DNA of 64,000 nucleotides, taken from positions 830,261-894,260 of the forward strand of contig NW_019091383.1 in NCBI RefSeq assembly GCF_001949145.1. Direction: 5' to 3'. The translations under genes and the position numbers were made by a program. This document shows positions 35,280 to 47,072 of the stretch, one piece after another. Numbering within the stretch: position 1 is the first letter of the stretch; the number at the start of each line of letters is the position of its first letter. The DNA comes from Acanthaster planci (taxonomy: Eukaryota; Echinodermata; Asteroidea; Valvatida; Acanthasteridae). A model generated the notes under the pieces. It was not told the DNA's origin and made no database searches. It worked only from the letters and a program-made list of their open reading frames with translations.

Positions 35280-36496
35280 CTCTTTACATAGTTCTTAGTG
35301 ATGCTAATCTACTTGAAAAGAAACAAAAGGAAACGCATATGGTGCTGCCAATACATCTATAACGGTAATTGTCATACGTCTATGGCGTCATGCACACGCA
35401 TTAAACCAGTGTTAAAACCTGGCAGTCAGGCGGACGAATCCCATGGAGAACTCGAACCAATAATGCACGCTTCTTGAAGAACAGATCGTTAGTTTGTCCT
35501 GCATAAAGGAACAAGACAGTGATCTCCATTTTAAAATGTCTGGATGGCTCGCTTTGGTCGTTCTGAGGTGTACGAAAGAGTGAAGCGCGCTTCGCTAGCA
35601 GTCTCTCCACATTGGAATGTGAGGGGGAGCCAGTCGCAACTATTCCCATCAATCCCAAAAATTTACAAATACGTGTAACGGTAACAGCGGGGACACTGAA
35701 TTCACTTCTAATGGCTTACAATCGCTCCATATCCTATTCTTTTAATCAATTTTTTTCATTCGCATTTGTTTACGTTGACATCAGCGGTAAAACGAAGCAC
35801 ACAGAAAACCTGTAGTCATGTCTTGGTACATTTTTCAGTTGAGGGCGTCCTGCAATGCACAAAGAGTGAAACATTCCGAGTCCGACCCGAGTTCAAATCA
35901 ACTGGCTGTAGCTTATAGAGTAACACAGTCATCTACGGTAAGTGGGTGCAGCCACTCGCAAACAGTTTCAATATAGGTGCACGTATTATTTTAGCCACAG
36001 TCGTAACTTTGAGGCATGGCATTCCATGCAATTATTTACAAGTCACATCATGAACTATAATCATCTGTTATACATGCACATTTTGGTAAAATCCTTGCTT
36101 TAATAGAGAAATACTTATGGAACAGCATAGATCAGTCTGTAAGTTTGTTTTAAATTTTAATATACAAATTAAATTTTGTGGCATTATTTACATAAAATGT
36201 TGGTTTATCAAAACGCCCGTATACTCTTTGATTCTGCTGACCTTCATATAGTCTTATACAAATCTTTGTCGAAGTACGTGACAGGTAAAAATAACAAATA
36301 TATATTATCAAATAATAAGCGCAAGATTCAGCCATGAAATCATCCGCATATGTAATTTTATGGTTAAAACGTTACCATTTGCACAGTAAAACTGTAAAAT
36401 CAATGACAGATGGCAATCAAAATAGCAACACCATTGTGTTATCATGAGTGGAAATTGAATTATTTTCTCAAGGCCTGTCGACCGACAAGGAAAATA
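35280..36496. other. Gene-free region, likely includes the amine oxidase 3' UTR
   Basis: No exon was recognised. The AT-rich stretch below 36497 lies downstream of the amine oxidase stop on the minus strand. I could not choose a poly(A) signal with confidence. Confidence 0.35.
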
Positions 36497-39400
36497 TTAG
36501 AGAATCTTTAGAAGCCTGGAAAGGACTGAAATGATCACCAGGCAAAATGTCAAATTCAACTTTTGTGCCTCAGTGTTGGGACGAGATGTACCACTCAGAG
36601 CCGGAGGAGGTGTGCCCGAACAGGCACACTGCATCCCTTCGAACCACTCCGGGCAAGTCCCGCCAGTGCTACACAGGTAGGCCTTGTTTGCTTCCCGTTC
36701 ACCGCTCTGCAAGGCGCCCTGGATGTGACCGCCGAAGTTGAGACTGGTGTACTCGCCAGCGAAAAGCAACCTCCCGAGTCGGGCCTGAACCTTAGCGAAG
36801 CAGTTGGAATTCAGCGTGGGTGAGAAGAGGCTGTGGGAGCCCATGGTGAGCGGGTTGCTGTTCCAGCCCGAAACGTGGATGGCGATGGGGTCGGGGATGT
36901 TGAACTTGTACATCCGCCGGAGAGCCCGCATGATCTCATTGCTGGTCTGCTGAGGGGACTGAGCGTCGATTCGACGGGCCTCGTCACCGGTGATTTCCGC
37001 CATCAGGACGTGACGGTCACTCCGACGGAGTTCGGGGACTGCAACAAAATAATAACAAATAAACAGTGGAAAATTGTAGAGTAAACGTGAAATAATGATT
37101 GCAGATTTCATGAACTTGATGGCAATTCATTATGTATACACATCTCTGGAACGTACTTGTTTTATAATTTGTCTAACCTTACTCATAAAGTTTATCCAAT
37201 ACTATATTAGTCACGACCGATGGAAAACAGATCGTGTAAAGTGACGGTTAATAGTGCTAGACTATGTCGTTCAACATGGCATTATTCGGAAAACACCTGT
37301 GCTGCAGTTGATTCTATTCATATGCAAATAACCAAGGAAACTTTGGGCGAAATCATTTTGAGCGGGGGAAACTAGTTTCAGGAAATCAGACGATTGCTCA
37401 TTGTGTTAAATTTATCCAGAAAAGTTAAACGATAAATGCTTCTACACATAGCTTGTAAGGGTGGTACAGAAATTAAGGTTGTGGTTCCAAGAAATTTTTA
37501 AAGACACAAATACCGAGATCATATAATAAACACAGTTTAACACCTCTCAAAATGCATGTCTTCCAATTTATCGATCGTCAAACGCACTCAGCCCGCTGTA
37601 TATGTTGACTAAACCTCATAACAAGACGTCTGTTCAAAGGTAAAGTTGACGTTTGAACGATCAAGACAGAAAAAATGTTAGACGTTTTTGTCATTGACTG
37701 TCTCAGCTCCTTGTTATGGAGCGTTTTGATAAAGCCGAAGACCTCAGGACGTGGCCTAGTGGGTGTGCTAAGGACGGTGACACAAATCGAAACAGTAAAA
37801 CAACTTCCATTTTATTCGAAACTTTTGGACAGACTTACTCCTCTTTCCAAGATCGACAAACAGCGGGAAGTGGCCTCTCCGTTCGGACACGCGCAAGACG
37901 AACTCCCGGCTGCCCCAGAAGGTGTTGGGGAACTCCATGAGGACTTTGGTGTGGGCGCCCATGGTGAAGCGGTTCAACTCGCGTGTCTTCCAGCCGGGAA
38001 ACTCCGGCGTGAACTTGACGATTTGACGTTGGAGTACGCCGAGGCTGAAGGTAGAGATAGCCCAGTCGGCCTGGTACGACGAGCCGTCTCGGCAGGTGAC
38101 GGTGATGTGGTTGGGACTGCCGTAGTTCACCTCAACCACCTCTTTGTTGAATAGAATTTTGTTCCTGAGAATGTACATAAACATCGTTTACAGCACTTCA
38201 GAGTTCTCAATATTTACGGTGGTCCAGCTCTCAAAGAAAAAAGGTAAGAATTTTTCTTATTGCTTAAGCACAGGATTCGTCTACTGGTCTATAGGTTTCT
38301 GTTGCGCCTTGCAAGTGAAGAAGTAAATGATTTCAAAGCAAATGATGTTGCAGGACTTAGATTTTTAATATTTATCCTGGATAATCTTTACATTGAAAAA
38401 CTCAACCCATTGTTTAATGTCGTTCCACGTGCAATTTAGTACAAATTGTATCGCCCGATGATATCGTCGGTCAAGTTCGGGCGGCCTGTTCTTGACACGG
38501 GTTTCTTGTTCTCGCGCTCGAAAGGCGGGAACATGACTCAAGATCACTGTTCTCTGGACAGAGTCACACACTACCTCCTCATCAGGGTTTTACAGGAACA
38601 CACGAAAAAAATCGCGAGATTTTGATTTTTGAACAGCTTCAAAGGTAGAGAGATTGCTTCCAAAGCCATAGACAACGGGAAGTTGTGCAAAATTAACATT
38701 AATTATTTTCCGTAACACAGAAATGAATGTTCCTGTTTACATGGAAAAGAATTCAGCCCCTCCAAACATTAACTCTCAAATAACGTAGCCTACATGGACG
38801 CCACCATGTTGAATGTTGCTTGTCACTAACTACCAGCGATAACCGGTTGTTTGTTCCTGGCGTTCGAGCGGCCAATCCGCGAACAACAAATCGAGCTGTT
38901 CGTGAACATACGGGAGCAAGCCGCCCGAACTGGTCCGAAGAAAATACCGTATTGTTCTCTTGTTTGCTTCCTGCTGACTGAGGGCGCTGTAACTATTTTG
39001 TAGTTTACCAGAAATGTACTTCAGCAGCAAATACTTTTAAATGTAAAACTTTAAAGATGCGTTCCGGTAAAAGTAAGAATTCAAGTGCAGAGTCTGATTT
39101 TGCTGAATGTGAAAGACACAAACGTACGAGGTTAAACAGAGCAAACACAAACCTGTGCATAGGGTCCTTCATGAGGCGCATTGTGGCGTCAAAATAAGAC
39201 TTGAAGCCTCGTTGATCGGTCACCTGCAGGTGAGGATTAGCATTCGGTCCTCGCTGGACGATAAGCTCTGGTGCGTCAAAACGATGAGCTTTAAGGGAGG
39301 CCATCTGAAGAATTGTTACAACCACAGTGTAAAAAATTTATGCTCTTTGGAAAAAATCTTTAATGTTGCGTGTGTGTGAACAGGTTTACAGGTGGAGAAC

Positions 39401-42400
39401 TCCTGAAGAGAAATGTTCTCATGTTGACGGATTCCCCACGTGTGTTGGGGCAGAAATGGACATTATAAACCACGAAAGGGCATTTCCCTTTAGCCAAGAG
39501 TAAGTTTGATCACAGAAGAACCATTCTAGGACTGATTTAGAAGTTTGAAATTTTAAATTGAGTGGGGTCAGGGGGGGGGACCTCCGTGGACCAGGGCTCT
39601 TCAAGAAAGTGCATGCCTCTTGAATAGCCCCCTCGCACACGCGATTAATTTAACTTACACTTTCTGTGACGTCACTCTTTTTTTAAAGGGGAGGCCTAGA
39701 ATATTTTTACGAATAAAACAAAATTGTAGATGTGTAACGAATCGAAAGTTTTTGAAGGTAACTGTAGGTTTGTAACGACGAACCTCATGATCACTCCTCG
39801 AGATGAAATAGCCCATTTTGTTTGATATGAACTTAACCGGCCTGTGGCGGTTAACATACTGAAGTTTTGGAGTGACAAAAAAGTATAAAAATGTAAAAAA
39901 TAAATATTCTCCAAATATTCACGATGGCAGAAGTAAATCTACTGTTAGATATTTTCTCTGTTTCCTGGTCACAGCAATAAGATTAATTAAAACACCACAA
40001 ATATTGCTAGGATATTACTGGTCCCACTAGTCCGGCTAAGCTGCAGGCAGTAATCAGGCATTTTAAGAAGTTAACTATTGTTCCTCAGACCGCTCGGCGA
40101 TGATCATCGAGCACCTTGAAGCGCCAGAGTTGTATCTCCTTCTGTACCCTTTCTCCATGTTAACACGAATCTCTAGTACTGTTCCTCCTCCATTCTCCTT
40201 GACGTACTCACCCGTGGTACGTCTCCCATTTGATAATCAAAGTGCAGCCACTCCAGTGTCTTATCCAGTGGGGAGGTCGGGAACCAGCCAAGACTCTGAA
40301 AGGCCGCCCTCACCGACATGTCTGAGTCGTGCGATTCGATTAGTTCCTCGGCTAGATTTAAGCCCTCGATCACGGTGTATGCAACCTGCAACGAAAATAA
40401 TTATAATATGTTAATTTTGACAGGTTTATTTGACCTTTCAACACATTCTAAAATGCTGAAAACGGTACCAGCCCGAAAAAGGACGATTTTAATTTAGTGG
40501 AGCTTTTTAAAAATAATCTTTTTAAACATGACTTATTAACTATCAACATGACGGCAACGTGAATGACTGACAGTGAACACCGGAATAAAGTAGGGCAAAA
40601 CTACATCGTAAAAACCTCTCTCGAAGATTTGCATGCGAATAAATCGTACCGACTGCAAAATCAGACTGGAAAGTCAGGAATTGAATCGGATCTTAAAAAT
40701 CAAAATGAAATAATGAAAAACAATATGACATCCAGTTGTGTTTAAAAGATACCTTCAAACCACACAATCATGAGCCGCAGCGTAGACCTTAATGCTCTGT
40801 ACTGTTGAAACTGCTAAAACTCAAACATCCCCTGTTGTTTTACCCAGCTTCCCCTTCATTATTGAGTATTTCCTGCCACCTTGTATGTGACCTTTTGTTC
40901 TCCTTACTATCCTTCGTGTTTATCAAATCGGAGGCTACAATCTTAATCACTTTTCATTCCTAAAACCCGATGATAGGTGAGGTTTAAATAACCTTGCCTA
41001 ATTTCTACGGTGCCCATATACCCATGATGCGGCCTTACATCCTCTTGATACTCCGGAAATAAAATTTAATTGGGTAAAATCTGGATATTTGAATTTGTAA
41101 AAACATCCTGTCGTGGCAATAGGTTCTATTACTTTTCATGGAATATGTCAGGGGAAAATTTATTCAGAGGTACTGCATCCTAAACATTTAGTAGTGATTG
41201 TACAACCGCTGTGCCAACCTCCGTAAAAAGCATCCCTACCTGTATGCTAGTGGACATCATATTCAAAATTTCCTCCCACGATTTGATTGCAGTTAACAAG
41301 TTTTTAACCGAATTTAAATTCATTCTAGCTGTCTTTGAAATACAAATTGCCTAGCTTTATAACTATAACTTCAACGGTATGCTGGATAATCAAATGAAAT
41401 TTCAGTTAAGCAAAAAAAGCCACGCGTTCAGACCTCTCATGATTTACAAAATCTTATTTCTCTCATCCCTACACGCACCTTACTTTTCACAGACAAATCT
41501 GGGGTGAGTAAACTAAATTAATCTTAATGCGTGTTGTGAAGAATGAACGGATAATGAAAGAGCCTTATTTATATCTACTATAATGCTTATAAAGTTACTA
41601 CTAACTCTCACTATGAAGCTCTTTTTATCATCCAAGTCTGTGGTGAAAAGAGTTAATTCAGTTTACAAAACAGCGATTGACAGTTTTATGGTATCTTTGC
41701 CCCAGAAGGACATCATTTTTGGATGATAAGATGCAATCATTCAAACAGGAAAGGCAGTGTTGTATTGCTATGCTGATATAGCAGGTTGATGGCTGTGTCC
41801 GGTGACAGAACTTTGAAGAGCGTAACGATCCATGCATGCAAAGCTACATTATTCCGTATGGAACCAAACGACTGCGGTATGTCTTACCGACGCGAAAACG
41901 GTCTAGGCTCTTTGGCAAGTTGGTTGTTCTCAGTAAAATATACAGTTGCATCTTTACAGAATCTGAACTTTGGTTGTATCTAGAGTGGCGTTGATGCTGG
42001 ACCATTGCTTTAACGGAATTGTTGGGTCTTAATATTTCATTATGTAGCTACATTGTATCAAAGTACAGACGACCAAATCATCTTAACTGCTTGGTTCTTT
42101 TCATCGTGTTGGTGAAGAAACAGTGGATCTTCATGTTAATCTTCATGCGGCATTGATTAAAATGGATATTGAGCTATGAACTTGTGATGAGACCTACCCT
42201 TGGCCATGCGTGGGTTTGAAGGGCAACCTTAGTCAAATTGGTGATGCCTTCCTCGCTAACTATGTTGAGAGACTGCCAGTTGGGTTTATACAGTCTAAGG
42301 CGGCCTCCCAGACCTCTCACTGCACTGTCGAAAGCCTCCGACTTGGGCCGAGGAGCATCAGCTCCTACCTCCACCCTTACTCCGGCGAACGGAATGTCCC

Positions 42401-42887
42401 GGATGCGCCCTCCGTAGGTCTCTGCGCCCTCCAGGACTAAGAAGTCGGTCTCTCCCTTGGAGATGAGAGTGTCGGCGGCCTGGAGACCCGCTGCTCCCGC
42501 CCCAAGAATGAGGAACTTCACCCTGGAGTTAGTGGGCGGTGGCAGCGGGGCCGGTCCTTGCCCCGGACCCTGCGGTGGGACCCCTTGCCCAGGTCTGTAG
42601 ACTGGAGGCTGGGCAGGCCCCTGGCCGGGGCCGGAGATCGGGGGCTGTGCAGCAGGACCCGACCCTGGACCATAGACTGGGGGCTGTGCTGGGTAGTATC
42701 CCGGGCCCTGCCTTGGTGTCTGAGGCGGTGCCGGTGCCTGTCTCTGCGGAGGGTTTGGATTTGGTTGGTGTCCACCCCCTTGGTAACCGGCTCCCATCTG
42801 CTGCCAAATGCCTTGCGAAGTAACCAATCCATGTTTCCCCAGTAGGGTAGCCCCAAGAAGAAGGCCAAGAACTTGCATTATGGGCAT
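36497..42887 (-). CDS. Secreted flavin-containing amine oxidase (polyamine-oxidase-like) with proline-rich N-terminus
   Basis: Minus-strand exons: 42198-42887, 40212-40385, 39153-39304, 37839-38164, 36497-37038. They total 1884 nt, or 627 aa, all in phase. The ATG at 42887 lies in a good context, with an in-frame TGA upstream. Residues 1-25 look like a signal peptide. Residues 40-118 are a Pro/Gly/Gln-rich segment with repeated QPPVYGPG/QPPISGPG-like units. The FAD-binding fold follows: FLILGAGAAGLQAADTL (GxGxxG 129-134), E153, GGR 159-161. Then ADQRGY-like VTDQRGFKSYF, ADWAISTFSLGVLQ, and the flavin-site lysine K412 in GAHTKVLMEFP. GRLLFAGEYTSLNFGGHIQG closes the FAD site. The last 20 residues are hydrophobic after a Ser/Thr/Pro linker, suggesting a GPI signal or membrane tail. 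The family oxidises amines, releasing H2O2. The motif that normally reads GA(N/Q)W(V/I)xG is here GADAPRPK, so the substrate cannot be assumed. Confidence 0.92.
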
Positions 42888-45766
42888 GGTAAATCCCACT
42901 GGTGTTTTTTTTCAGAGAAGAGAAGTTTCAGAACTCATGTGCAAAGTGTCAGTGTCAGTCTGCCAGCAGACTTACGAACGATACGCTAAGCTTCTCTTGT
43001 ATAATGCTGAACTGCCGCATACGTTCTCTTGTCTTCAAACAGGTTGTGGGTCTTACGATTATCAGGAAGTGATTCACTGCTTGTGGGTTATTCGTCACCA
43101 CTTCTGTACATTTTTCTGTATTTAGAATCCAGGCTTCCGCTCAAGGCTACCTGGGGAAAAAAAACTTTGTTGGCTAACGCCAAACGGAATTCCACTTGCC
43201 CGACTCGAAGCCCACCATTTTAAAACGCCATTTAACTGACTCAGCGAGCTTTGTGGTAGGCCTATTATACACAGCTCCGGTATAATAATTGTTTAGGTAT
43301 TTGAATATCATTAGGCGTTTAAACTGTGTACACATTTCAGATGAAGCGTCTTTAACAACCCATGACGAGTCTATAGGAGACATACCTGCAGCAATAAAAT
43401 TCACATCTTTTGAGTCGAGTTCGGCATGTGTACCCTTTAGAACAGTGTTCTCATAAAGACAAAGTGTCTTTGCCAAGCTTGACTAGTGAAGGATACCATA
43501 GATGACAACGACGTTTTGGAGTTCAAATCTAGCGAATATTAAAAGCTCTTTAACTTCAAGGAAACCAGTGAATGAAATTGGAGACTCTGTAGGAAAGTAC
43601 GATTTCTTTTTTTTTCTCCCTCTCAAGTAAGGCAGTAACAAATAGTTCGAGATTTCAATAGTTTTCTGATGTTCCTGCACTTGTACAAATTTCTGGCTTT
43701 CTTTCTTTCTTTTTTCTTTTGACTTTCTTGTAACGGATGCATGTATATCTTAATGTCATTCTTCCCGTACTTACTTGGTGATTCCATCCAAAATAGTCGA
43801 CTCGCTGCTTTGATTATATAAACAAACGGGTAAATTATAAAGAGTGACACAAAAAGCAACGATTTGTGGAATCCAGAGCACAACTCACGTCCAATGTACG
43901 CCTTTAAGTAATGCAATCAGGAAATGTCAACTGTTGACTGAATCACATGGGACAGTATGATAGGGTGACAGTGATCGGTGAAACCTTTTAAAGTGGCGCT
44001 TCCATCGAGTGAACGCACTCATGACATGGGCACAGATCCCAGCGGATGGGCGATGCATGTGGGAAGACTTTAACCCTTTGATTTTGTCCGACATGTTCAG
44101 CCACTTCCGAGGACAGCAAAACCAAAAGTGGCATTGCAGAAGAAAGACACCAAAAATGCTGTACAAGGCATTTAATACGAAGCCTCCCAAAACACATTAC
44201 ATAGGGATTATTTTCCTTAAAAATACATATACCCTAGTCAATTTGTCAGTCATTTGGACAAAAAAATAAACGGCTCTATGAATGAGTTGTGAATCATACA
44301 AATGTTGACAATAGATCTGTTATTTAATACCCTCGCACGTTAATTTTATTTAGTGATTACTTTTTGAAGTGTAAAGCGTAAGTGACATTAAAACCTGCAA
44401 TCTTGAATTACGACACTACCACTCTGATTAAAGCAGCACGTGACAAGTATTTAAAAACACATTTTGACTTGCAAATTGATGTGTATGGCAACGGCCAAAG
44501 AGAGCGCCCTCTTTGGGGCAACAGTGGTCAACCCGATAAAATAGTCAAGTTGCAGAGAGGAAGTGTCCGACATTTGGAGGTAATAAGTGGTTAGGCTGCC
44601 GCCACTTTCCATACTTCGGACAGAATGCATCCCAATATTAGAAATGCGTAAAATGTTTCAACTCAATTTTCTTAGCTTTTAAACAAGCTGATTGCACGCG
44701 CTGCATCTAAGATAGATATCACGTCATACATGCTTTTTGACCGTGGTGGCTCCCTGTACTAATTATAACAGAGGATTAATCTAGGGAATCACCCTATCCA
44801 ATAAATAATTTTCACAGCGGTCCATCTCTATATATGCAAGGGCAATGGAGACCTCTCATTGATTTGAAATCTCATTAGGGTCGCTGCAGTGCAGCCAATT
44901 TGGGAGCCAAACTTCCAGCGTTAATGACGCAAGTCATTACGGGACGTGCATACTCTAATCCTGGCAGTAACCTACCCACAGTGCTTTGCGACATCTGTAC
45001 CTCAATAATTAATTGAAAACCCGGGATTTGCAGTCATCAGCGCACTCGCAAATAGAGAGACATGTACAAAGAGACAACAATTCTCCTTTTCTGCTCCGTT
45101 TTAAAAGAAACTGGCCTACTCCAATTGATTGATTAAGTAAAATAATGGAAAATTCATGGTTGGTCTGATGGAGTATTTTCGTGCGGGCTCTGCAGTCACC
45201 GTCTTTCCTGCACATGCAGGAAAACATTCAGTTTGATTTATTGCTGTGGGTAACAGCTGGGCTTGGTAATCAACATACATGCAGCCAGTGGCTACCATTA
45301 AAAACATTCTTTATTGATGTCCCTAGTGCAGACAGGTTGTCAATGAAGGATTGCGTGAACAATCACAGGAAACCAGCTGTGAATTTTGTGCGGATTAATT
45401 ACTGGTTGTCACCGTAAGGTACTTTGGTTCCTGCGATAACAACATTTAATTTTCAGTATTGCCAGCAAGATTTAAAACCAATTGCAAGTAGCGATTTCAA
45501 ACCAATTGCAAGTAGCGATTTCAGCTTCATCTAAAATCAGCCTCAGACCAGCGTTGTATACTTTCTAAATGACAGTGATACAGGTGCAACATTTATCAAA
45601 GTGGCGCAATTTTAGTGTTTCATAAGAGCAACAATATACATATTGGTTTGTGCACAGAGGTGTATACAGGAAACCTCCCCAGGTCAATCAATGGAAATAA
45701 ACTGCACAGCCAAAAATATTTTACACAGGTGGTCTTTAAAGAAAACAGTTTAAAGAAATTCAGCAG
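42888..45766. other. Gene-free region upstream of the amine oxidase
   Basis: This should contain the amine oxidase promoter. A non-coding 5' exon is possible: a pyrimidine tract and cag lie just above the ATG on the minus strand. No other coding exon was recognised. A 24-bp unit (aaccaattgcaagtagcgat plus ttca) is doubled at 45477-45522. Confidence 0.35.
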
Positions 45767-45852
45767 TCTAAAACTCGCTCTTTTGTAGTCTAAAACTCGC
45801 TCTTTTGTAGTCTAAAACTCGCTCTTTTGTAGTCCAAAACTCGCTCTTTTGT
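45767..45852. repeat. 22-bp tandem repeat, four copies
   Basis: The unit tctaaaactcgctcttttgt plus ag starts at 45767, 45789, 45811 and 45833. The first three copies are identical; the last has one change and lacks the final ag. This degree of identity indicates recent expansion. Confidence 0.92.
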
Positions 45853-45939
45853 CTCGTGCAGACATAACACAGGTAGGGGCTAAATTCGCTGCTCTCACAT
45901 GGAGGCCAAAGGTCACAAATTGTAAATTTAAGTAAAGCC

Positions 45940-46135
45940 GGAAATATTAATTCACCACGCTCCATATCCATCGGTTCCATTGCCAACCTAACTCCATCAC
46001 TGCTGCTGCCCCCATCAAAATTCACCACCGCCTCTGTCATCACCACAAAATTACCGCACCATTAACATCACCCCACAAACACCGCTGATACCACCATAAA
46101 GTCCACCACCGCCATTACCACCACAGCTAACACCA
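45940..46135. repeat. Degenerate CAC/ACC-rich simple repeat
   Basis: A stretch dominated by caccac, accacc and catcacc words with interruptions. No coding signal beyond the low-complexity frames it creates. Confidence 0.6.
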
Positions 46136-46859
46136 TATGGAGCGTCCAAGTGAGAGGCCAATTTTTCACTTTCAGTTCAGGCAGTAAAATTAATATGCTC
46201 TTAAATAATTTTTCGGAGGTGTTTTTTTTGTAGAAGGATATGAACGACAAATAATGCAAATTAAAAATTTGTGCATGTTACTTTTCACATTCGAGGAAGT
46301 GCGCCAACACGGGTAAAGTTTCAGGATCCATAGCGCGATGTAACTTGACGCCATGAGAGATCCTAATTGAACCTCGCATCCACGACAAAAAACCTCACGG
46401 TATTCATTTCATACCAGTTTTTCTGATGTTCATGCATCCATTACCACCATTAAAACACTGCCGTCAAAAACCAGATCGTTTCAAAGAGTCACAGGCAAGA
46501 TACACTGTACCCGTTCTTTAGTCTTTCTCGAGAGAGCTAAACGAGACATTGGCATTCATGTATGGGTTCATTCGTGTAATGATACCTAAATTGATGCGCT
46601 GTTTTATCAGCATGACACTAATTCAGACACCATTCTTTGCAGAGATGCAAAGTAAAGTGTCATCGGTCATCTATCGCCTTTCTGCCCGAGTACAGGTAAC
46701 AGAGACAGTAAATTAATTTCAGTGCAAGAATTGTTGGAACATAATTGATCAAGCTTTACCAGACTGTTTACCTGCTATCGATCACTATTGTTCAGAGAGC
46801 ACAAAAGTGCAAAATCCCTCTAAACACAGTGAGCACTCTCCTGAGTCCAATATTTATAA

Positions 46860-46865
46860 TTTATT
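46860..46865 (-). promoter_or_regulatory. Candidate poly(A) signal of the adenosine receptor
   Basis: AATAAA on the minus strand about 210 bp past the receptor stop codon, in an AT-rich context. This is a fitting position for a short 3' UTR. No downstream GU-rich element was assessed. Confidence 0.35.
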
Positions 46866-47072
46866 TTAAGACTTGAAAGATGTTCTTGTTTCGTCTCGTG
46901 GTAGGTCCTGTTCATATTCCAGGGCTTAAGGAGAGGCATTTTTAGAGACGTTTTGCACGCGTTACCAGGGCAGAGATGTATGTTTCGATTATCTCTGGTT
47001 TCTTCAAAAGCTTCATCATTAAACTGAAGAACTGACGCACACCGTCAGAATCGATCCAATTTGTTGTTCGAT

